64,000 nucleotides of DNA. Source: Veronia nyctiphanis (GTDB lineage Bacteria > Pseudomonadota > Gammaproteobacteria > Enterobacterales > Vibrionaceae). Location: NCBI RefSeq assembly GCF_004116385.1, contig NZ_PEIB01000003.1:186001-250000 (forward strand), written 5' to 3'. The notes below the pieces were generated by a model. That model was not told the origin of the DNA. It worked only from the letters and a program-made list of their open reading frames with translations, and ran no database searches. Positions 56,955 to 64,000 of the stretch are shown here, in pieces. The position numbers were made by a program, and so were the translations under genes. Each line of letters begins with the position of its first letter. Positions within the stretch are counted from its first letter, which is position 1.

Positions 56955-59900
56955 TTAGGAAAACACGTCCTCTACTTTTGGTTCGATTAATCCTTCTGAA
57001 ACTAAAAACTCTAAAACGTATGTGATGTGCTCTTTTAATGCCGACAAGCTCTGATGATTGGCAAAGGCATTCTCAATCTTGCAGAGTTGTTCTATTTGAC
57101 CAGCTATAGTTGCTAGCCCCTCCATACCAATTGTTGCGCTAGTAGACTTAACATTATGAACGAGTCTTCGGTATTCAAACAGATCGCTTGTACTTTCTGC
57201 GTCTTTCAGTTCACTTTCTAAACTGGATATCTGGTTGCGGTATTCCTTGATAAATTCGGGCAAGTCCCGCCCCATTTCATGAACAAAGCTTTGAAATGCT
57301 TGTTCATCAATCCAGTAGGGAGCGTTGGGTATTGCTTTGGAGCTCTCAGAAGTGTTTTGCTCAAACTTTGCAAAGCGTGGTTCCGCGCTATTCATCCACA
57401 ACCCAATAATCGTATTGAGCTCAACTTCCGAAAACGGCTTAGCAAGAAAATCATCCATGCCCGCGTCTAAACATGTCTGACGATCATTTTGCATTGTATT
57501 CGCGGTTACGGCGACAATTGGAACACGGCGGTCACATTGCTCACGTTTTTCTATCTCTCTGATTTGAGTTGTGGCTTGGTAACCATCCATCACAGGCATG
57601 AGACAATCCATGAGAATGACATCATAAGTCCCCTGTTTCCATTTCTCGACAGCTTGCTTCCCGTTCTCCGCAATATCGACAGTGAAACCTAGTTTACTGA
57701 GAACACGTTTAGCGAAAAGTTGGTTGGCGGCTACGTCTTCAGCCAAGAGTATGTTGCCACCTTCTGAAGCAGCATTCGCTAATACAGGTTTTCTTAGTTT
57801 TGGCGGGGGCGTTCTTGTTGAAATACTGATATTCAAGGCGTCATGAAGACTAACAAAAGGCTGGCTATTACCCGAGCGTAAATTCATAACGCCGCGAGTC
57901 TTACTGAGCATTGCTGTCAGTTGCTCTCTGAGAATGGGTTTACTCAATACGCCATTAATACCAATATCTCGATATCGACGTACGTCGCTGTCGATTCAGA
58001 CGAGTTCAATAAAATAACTACTGAGTGATCTAGTTGTCGGTTCTGACGAATTTTTGCAGCCAATTCCATACCGTTCATCGATGGCATTTTGTAATCGGTC
58101 AGCACGTAATCAAAGTTTGCGTTCTCATCTTGACTAAATGTCCACAAAGCTGCACGAGGATCGGTCATTGTAGTGACGGAAAGATTGAGAGACTCGAGCA
58201 TCGATTTTAAAATATTCAGATTGACCGGGTTGTCATCTACAATGAGTGCAGAGCTTCCTTCAAGCTTATCTTCAATACTCTCGGTATCTGTTGTCGACGC
58301 CGTCAGCGTTAAACAAAACCAAAACTCTGACCCCTGTCCCTCGATACTATTGGCACCAATATCTCCGTCCATTAACTCGACAAACTTTTTACAAATAGAT
58401 AACCCGAGCCCTGAACCACCATATTTTCGGGTTGTCGACGAATCTGCTTGAGTAAACTCATTGAACAACTGTGCAATTTTATGTTTAGGAATACCAATTC
58501 CAGTATCTTTTACAGAGAAGGTTACTGTGTAGTCATTTCCATCATTGATACCATAGACACGAATGAGCACGTGTCCATCTTCAGTAAACTTGATGGCGTT
58601 ATCAACAAGGTTAAGTAACACTTGCCGCACACGAACAGAGTCACCGACGAAGTTTTTGGGTATATTCACATCGTAATCGAGCATCAGCTCAACGCCTTTT
58701 TGTTCGGCTTTCTTAATCGATGACTTACAAACATCGAAACAAACTTTCTCTAGGCTGAAATCAATGTACTCCAGCTCCATCTGACCTGATTCAACTTTAG
58801 ATAAATCGAGCACGCCGTTTATTAGGGAGAGCAGAGATTCGCCAGAACTACCTATGATGTCCACATACTCGGATTGCTGTTCATCAAGTTTTGTGTCTTG
58901 AAGTAATTGAGCCATTCCCAGTATGCCGTTCATTGGCGTTCTGATTTCATGACTCATTGCAGCGAGAAACTCGCTTTTTGCCTGTGTGCTCGCTAATGCT
59001 TCTTCTCTTGCATATTCGAGTTCTTTCGTTCGATTCTTTACCTTGGAATCTAAATTGTTTCTTTCATCTTCAACCTGTTCTAGGGATTGATTGAGGCTGT
59101 TTGCCATATCTTTAAAGCTTTCGGCCAACTTACCCAGCTCATCATTACCCAAAGGCTCAATATTCGTCGCAACCTCACCGTCCTTAAATCGTTTAACTAT
59201 ACTGTGGAGGTTACTGAGACGCCTGAATAAGGTCACCCGTAATACCATGTAAAGTAGAAAAATAAGCAGCAATGTACCGGCAAAAACAATAGCCAGAATA
59301 ATGGAGATCAATTTTTCTTTTTCAGCCAGCAATAGCCCCTCGTCACTGGCAAATATCATCTTTACGCCCTCACCAAACCTGTCCATATCGATTTCATGTA
59401 TGATTTGGTTAGAATCAGTAAGAAAAATTTCTTGCAAGGGATCTGGCCCGCCCGACACTTGCACTAATCCGTTTTCGTTAATAATAAGCGTATGTTTGGT
59501 GGGGATATTAAGGTCTCTGTGCTGCTTCTTTACTTTCCCCAGCATCTCAGTAAGAGATTCTTGCCAAAGATAGGAAACAACTAACCAACCAAACGTGATG
59601 CCATCATGAATTATTGGTGTTACAACCCACTGCGTTTGCTTCCGATCATCACCTCGGCTTTTCAATAAATAATCAAGTCCTGGTTTTGAAACTTCGGACT
59701 TCAGGCCCGTTGGAAGTTTGAACAAGGGATGGTCATCAACAGGCAAACCTAACAGCTTGTGGACAGGGATTAATCGACCGTCTTTTTCTAGGCTGTTAAT
59801 GGCAAAAATATCGTAGTTTTTATCTAAAACAAGGAGGTAATCAACAAAGTCATAGTTTTTAACAAGAGTATTGAGCTCTGCCGCCAAACCGATATTACTA

Positions 59901-60202
59901 CTACGGTTAAGAGACTCGTAAATATGAGGATTTTTAGATATCGCTTCTGCGACTTGCTGAATGCTGTGTTCTCTTTCAATAACTTCATCTTTTAAAATTT
60001 GCAAATTTGCTTTCTGATGGAAATCAACTTGACGGTTGAAAACATCCTCAGCGGACTTAATGATATAGATGCCCATTCCCATCATGATAATGAGTACAAA
60101 AATAACAATCGGTGTGATCAACCTAAATGCGAGTGACATTTCCGGATCCTGACTCAGTCGATGAATTGAATTGAATTGAAAGAGAGTGTTGTTGGGTTTC
60201 AT
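56955..60202 (-). CDS. Hybrid histidine kinase with two receivers and Hpt (frameshifted in this sequence)
   Basis: About 1082 aa when joined. Membrane helix (about 26-48), periplasmic Cache-like sensor, second helix (about 300), HAMP, coiled coil, His[20 protein letters not shown], HATPase DTGIGIP and GSGLGLSIC, first receiver ([11 protein letters not shown]). The frame breaks near 57975 inside receiver 1 and resumes [16 protein letters not shown]. Receiver 2 ([12 protein letters not shown]) and an Hpt domain ([15 protein letters not shown]) follow. It overlaps the upstream binding-protein gene; start may be at [10 protein letters not shown] (60139). Confidence 0.85.
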
Positions 60203-61103
60203 TAATATCGAACCCCATTTTTTTCATAGTATTTCGATTTACAAAATAGTCAGGTATCTCTTGATAGCTTGACTCTAGGTGGGAGGGGCGCACACTAGTT
60301 TGCAATATTTTCGATGCCATTTTTCCAGCCTCGTACCCCAAATTGTAAAAATTAGCTACGGGGCCAAATGCATACCCCTTCTTAATTCCCGCAAGATTAG
60401 AGCTCAAGATCGGCGTATTACTTGAAATAGAAATGGGGATAATGGCGTCTTCACCACCAGACTGGCAAAGCGTGTCTGTGGTTGTCATGAAGACATCGAC
60501 AGAGTTACTGACTTCAGATGCCATCTCTTTCATCTCGTCGATCGTTGTAGGTGTAAGGTCTATGACTTCAATCCCGACGGCATCAAAAAGTCGCTTCATA
60601 TTAAATGCTTGAATCGTTGAGTTAACTTCATCCTTGCGATGGAAAATTGCGATTCGTTTGGTATGAGGAAGAATATTTTGAACAATTTCCACGTATTTTT
60701 CTAACGGCACAAAGTTGCTTGTACCAAGAAGGTTATTCGAAGAAAACGCCATTGACTCTATTAACCCGACATCAGCGGGATAAGTTACGATAGAGAAAAC
60801 AACAGGTAAGTTTTCAGGCACGACGTCTTTGACAATCTGAGTGCCGACGGTCGTCAAACTATAGACAAGGTCAAAACTACTGAAGTCTCTGGCAATTTCA
60901 TTCTGCGTATTTGCATCGCCGCCACTCGCGCGGATAACTACCTCGAGATTCTCACCATCAACAAGGCCAGAGTCAGATAGGCCTTGCTTGAATCCGCCAA
61001 CATTTTCAGGGTATCCAGTCCAGGCAGCTATGCCTATCTTAAATTTTGCCTGTGCTGCCGTGCTATAACACGCCAACAACCAAACTGAACTCCAATGCTT
61101 CAA
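60123..61103 (-). CDS. ABC-type substrate-binding protein, kinase partner
   Basis: 326 aa. Signal peptide [19 protein letters not shown], then a two-lobed binding fold of the PF04392-type: [52 protein letters not shown] and [18 protein letters not shown]-like text. No permease genes are nearby; the next gene is a hybrid kinase, overlapped by up to 80 bp. It probably presents a ligand to the kinase. Ligand unknown. Confidence 0.82.
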   Translation of the reverse strand: MKHWSSVWLLACYSTAAQAKFKIGIAAWTGYPENVGGFKQGLSDSGLVDGENLEVVIRASGGDANTQNEIARDFSSFDLVYSLTTVGTQIVKDVVPENLPVVFSIVTYPADVGLIESMAFSSNNLLGTSNFVPLEKYVEIVQNILPHTKRIAIFHRKDEVNSTIQAFNMKRLFDAVGIEVIDLTPTTIDEMKEMASEVSNSVDVFMTTTDTLCQSGGEDAIIPISISSNTPILSSNLAGIKKGYAFGPVANFYNLGYEAGKMASKILQTSVRPSHLESSYQEIPDYFVNRNTMKKMGFDINETQQHSLSIQFNSSTESGSGNVTRI

Positions 61104-61297
61104 GGCAAACCTCCAATCACTTTTTTAGACTAATTATCTGGAGAAACAAGAGAAAGAAAGTCTAATATTACATATCAATATGTATTGAAAATTAACCATG
61201 GCTGTATTTAGAGATGGTGGACGAATAATGCGAGGAATCTGTTTCATTTCTCATGGCAGTTAGCTGAGGTTATTGAAGTGACTCTAATTTTACGTAT

Positions 61298-61328
61298 AAA
61301 AAAAGCCAGCACAGTTGCTGGCTTTTTT
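61298..61328. terminator. bidirectional terminator before hrpA's 3' end
   Basis: Stem GCCAGCA / TGCTGGC with a CAGT loop, flanked by A and T runs. The gap 61104-61297 shows nothing else. Confidence 0.85.
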
Positions 61329-61340
61329 CGTTATTTTTCT

Positions 61341-64000
61341 TCAAACGTCCGAGATTGCATTTTTGATTCGCTTATCAGAAATCGGATACGGCGTACCGAG
61401 TTGTTGAGCGAAGTAGCTTACACGAAGTTCTTCCAACATCCATCTAATCTCTTGAACAGATTCAGGAATGGTTTGACCTTTAGGTATCTTATTAAGTAGT
61501 TCCCTATATTCTTTCGTAACTGCTTCTACTTTCAGCATGTGAACGCGGTCTCGATTTGGATCTATGGGCAATTTTTCTAAACGTCGTTCCACCGCTTTTA
61601 GATATCGATGAATATTGGGTAAACGTTTCCATCCACATTGCGTCGCAAAACCTTTGAAAATAAGGCTTTCAAGCTGAGCCTTGATATCAGAAAGCGCAAA
61701 TGCCATGGAAAGGTCAACCTTCCCCTTCAGCTTTTTATTTATACTGAACGCCGTGGTAAGAATCTGTTCTACCTGTTTAGCGATTTCAACCACCGTATCG
61801 CCAAGTTCTGCCCTAACCAGTTCTTTTAAGGTTTCAAATTGATCAGGTTGCCAGCTGATACCGCCCTGCTGCTCAATCAGCTTATCAACTCCACATGCGA
61901 TGCAATCATCGATTAAATCTAGAACCCTACCGTATGGATTAAAGTAAAGTCCCAGCTTGGATTTGTTTGGCAAATTGTCGTGCAGATACTTAATGGGAGA
62001 CGGCACGTTAAGCAGTATGAGCCTACGTTGCCCCTGCTGCATCACCTGCTGCTGTTCTTCCTCAGTCTCAAACAGTTTAATACTCACAGAGTCTTTATCA
62101 TCGACAATAGCTGGATACGCCTTGACCTCAAAACCTCCCCGCTTTTGCTGATATTTCTGAGGAAGTTCACCAAAGCTCCAAGTGGTTAACCCTTGCTGCT
62201 CTATGTCGTCATCTGCGACTTTTGACAGTGTTTCCTGAACTTTCTCTTTCAGGCTCTCTTTTAATGTATAGAGATTGTCACTCTCTTTAAGTTTGCGGTT
62301 TTTATGATCGATTGCACGATAACTGATTCTTAGATGCTCAGGTAACAAATCAAGCTGCCAATCATCTCTAACAACGGTTACACCACTCATTCTCTTCAGC
62401 TCTTTCTCAAGTGAATCAAGAAGAGGTGCCTCCATCGGTTTAACCCGTTGCAAGAACGCAGATGCATAGTTAGGCGCAGGAACAAAGTTACGGCGTAATG
62501 TTTTAGGCAATGACTTTATTAATGCCACAACTAACTCTTCCCGTAGACCGGGGATTTGCCAGTCAAAACCTTCAGATTCAATCTGATTAAGCAATGGAAG
62601 CGGAATATGAACTGTTACACCATCATGATCTTCGCCTGGCTCAAACTGATAGCTCAGTTTTAGTTTAAGGTCTCCCTGATACCAGAAGTTCGGATAATCC
62701 AATTCAGTTACGTGGCTTGCATCGCCCGCCAGTAACATTGCTTTCTCAAAATTCAGCAGTTCCGGTTCATCGCGACTGGCTGTTTTCCACCATGCATCAA
62801 AATGACGCCCTGATATCACAGACACATCGACTCGTTGATCATAAAACTCATACAAGGTGTCATCATCGGCAAGTAAATCACGACGGCGAGACTTGTGTTC
62901 GAGCTCTTCCACTTCCCTCAAAAGTTTGAGTTTTTATGATAGAACTTGTGTTTTGTTTCCCAGTCCCCTTCGACAAGTGCCGAACGAATAAAGATTTCTC
63001 GCGAGAGCGCTTTATCTATGTTGCCATAATTCACTTTTCGTTTTGGCACGATAGGAATGCCGTAGAGCATCACTTTTTCAAACGCAAATACAGCAGCCTG
63101 CTTCTTCTCCCAGTGAGGCTCACTATAGCTTCGTTTAATAAGATGTTTAGCAAGCGGCTCTACCCATTCAGGCTGAATTTTTGCCGCTATTCGCCCCCAA
63201 AGTCGAGAGGTCTCAACCAGTTCAGCAACCATGACCCATTTGGGTTGCTTCTTGAAAAGCCCTGAGCCGGGGAAAATACCGAAGCGGGCATTTCTAGCGC
63301 CCTGATACTCATTTTTTTCCTGATCTTTAAGACCGATGTGTGAAAGCATACCCGCCAATAACGAGACGTGTACGGATTGATAATCCGCAGGCTCATCATT
63401 CACTTTATGCTCCAGTTCACGCATCACTTGCCTAATCTGGAAATGCACATCTTGCCATTCTCTGACACGCAGATAGTTAAGATAGTCTTTCTTACATTGT
63501 TTGCGGAACTGGTTGCCCGAAAGAGCCTTTTGCTGCTCTTCGATGTAAGTCCACATATTGACGAAAGCAAGAAAATCCGACTCTTTATCGTTAAAACGAC
63601 GGTGCTTTTCATCAGATGCTTGCTTTTTATCTGAGGGTCTTTCGCGAGGGTCCTGAATCGCCAGCGCTGAGGCAATAACCATGACCTCTTTTAGTGCACC
63701 ATGTTTAGATGCTTCTAGTACCATACGCGCAAGTCTGGGATCAATCGGAAGGCGCGCCAATGCACGACCGATTTGCGTCAAACGTTTAGGTTCATCTTTC
63801 TGTCTACCCTCTTGCATGGCGCCAAGTTCTTCAAGCAGCCTGACACCATCTTGAATATTTCGGCTGTCAGGTGGCTGAACAAAAGGGAATGCAGCAATAT
63901 CACCCAGACCGATTGCCGTCATTTGTAATATGACAGACGCGAGGTTTGTACGAAGGATCTCGGGATCGGTAAACTCGGGGCGAGCTAGGAAATCGTCCTC
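61341..64000 (-). CDS. hrpA: ATP-dependent RNA helicase HrpA, C-terminal part, partial (frameshifted in this sequence)
   Basis: About 887 codons, running off the right edge. From the edge: RPEFTDPEILRTNLASVILQM and IGRALARLPIDPRLARMV (winged-helix and ratchet part), then the oligonucleotide-binding region, then the long DUF3418 C-terminal domain that marks HrpA. The frame breaks near 62925: KFYHKNSNF stops, and one extra A restores KLLREVEELEHKSRRRD. E. coli HrpA is about 1300 aa, so the DEAH motor lies outside. It acts on mRNA and stalled ribosomes. Confidence 0.93.

Noticed and set aside
1-64000. tRNA, rRNA or CRISPR array
   Set aside because: None was recognised by eye; the only regular repeat is the 15-bp coding repeat in pIII.

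Overview
The window is about 64 kb of a Vibrionaceae-type gammaproteobacterial main chromosome, centred on the replication terminus. The evidence is a dif site at 26305-26332, a matP gene, five perfect matS sites (GTGACRNYGTCAC), and four KOPS octamers that all point toward dif. The gene order to the right of dif (FIST protein and hybrid kinase, cbb3 oxidase ccoNOQP, ccoHIS, fnr, uspE, ttcA, potABCD) resembles, from memory, the dif region of Vibrio cholerae chromosome 1. The genus cannot be fixed from the sequence alone.

Left flank (1-15.7 kb): a Lon-like protease cut by the window edge and divergent from matP; small conserved proteins; a glycerol-3-phosphate regulon (glpF, glpK, glpR, glpD) with two matching GlpR-type operators; then single genes (HAD phosphatase, a three-repeat protein, DUF1801, MAPEG, monooxygenase, a trypsin-like protease with a GlyGly-CTERM-like tail, a GNAT acetyltransferase).

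Centre (15.7-26.3 kb): a filamentous phage (inovirus) of about 10.6 kb integrated at dif. Read on the minus strand it has replication protein, ssDNA-binding protein, five tiny membrane or coat-type proteins, a major coat protein followed by a terminator, a pIII-like adsorption protein, a pVI-like protein, Zot/pI, and a secretin N0-domain protein. Then come a hairpin-rich intergenic region, a DUF2726 protein, and an AT-rich cargo pair (P-loop ATPase plus membrane protein). A repressor-like gene reads into dif, and a DUF3653-type gene sits at the other end. The cargo pair is the best candidate for an undescribed system, perhaps phage exclusion or defence.

Right flank (26.3-64 kb): a small frameshifted peptide gene; two tandem PAP2-type lipoproteins; a FIST sensor and hybrid kinase pair (NosP/VpsV-VpsS-like); the complete cbb3 oxidase and its assembly genes, with FNR and UspE; ttcA; a bax-linked cluster that carries two matS sites; the polyamine importer potABCD; cobB; a diguanylate cyclase; several small or hypothetical genes; a substrate-binding protein overlapping a large hybrid kinase; and the C-terminal two-thirds of hrpA running off the window.

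Caution: at least twenty genes, including housekeeping ones (glpD, ccoN, ttcA, potC, cobB, hrpA), are each broken by one single-base indel, mostly a base lost from a run of C, G, A or T. This pattern points to sequencing error rather than decay. Such genes are given here as single features across the frameshift.
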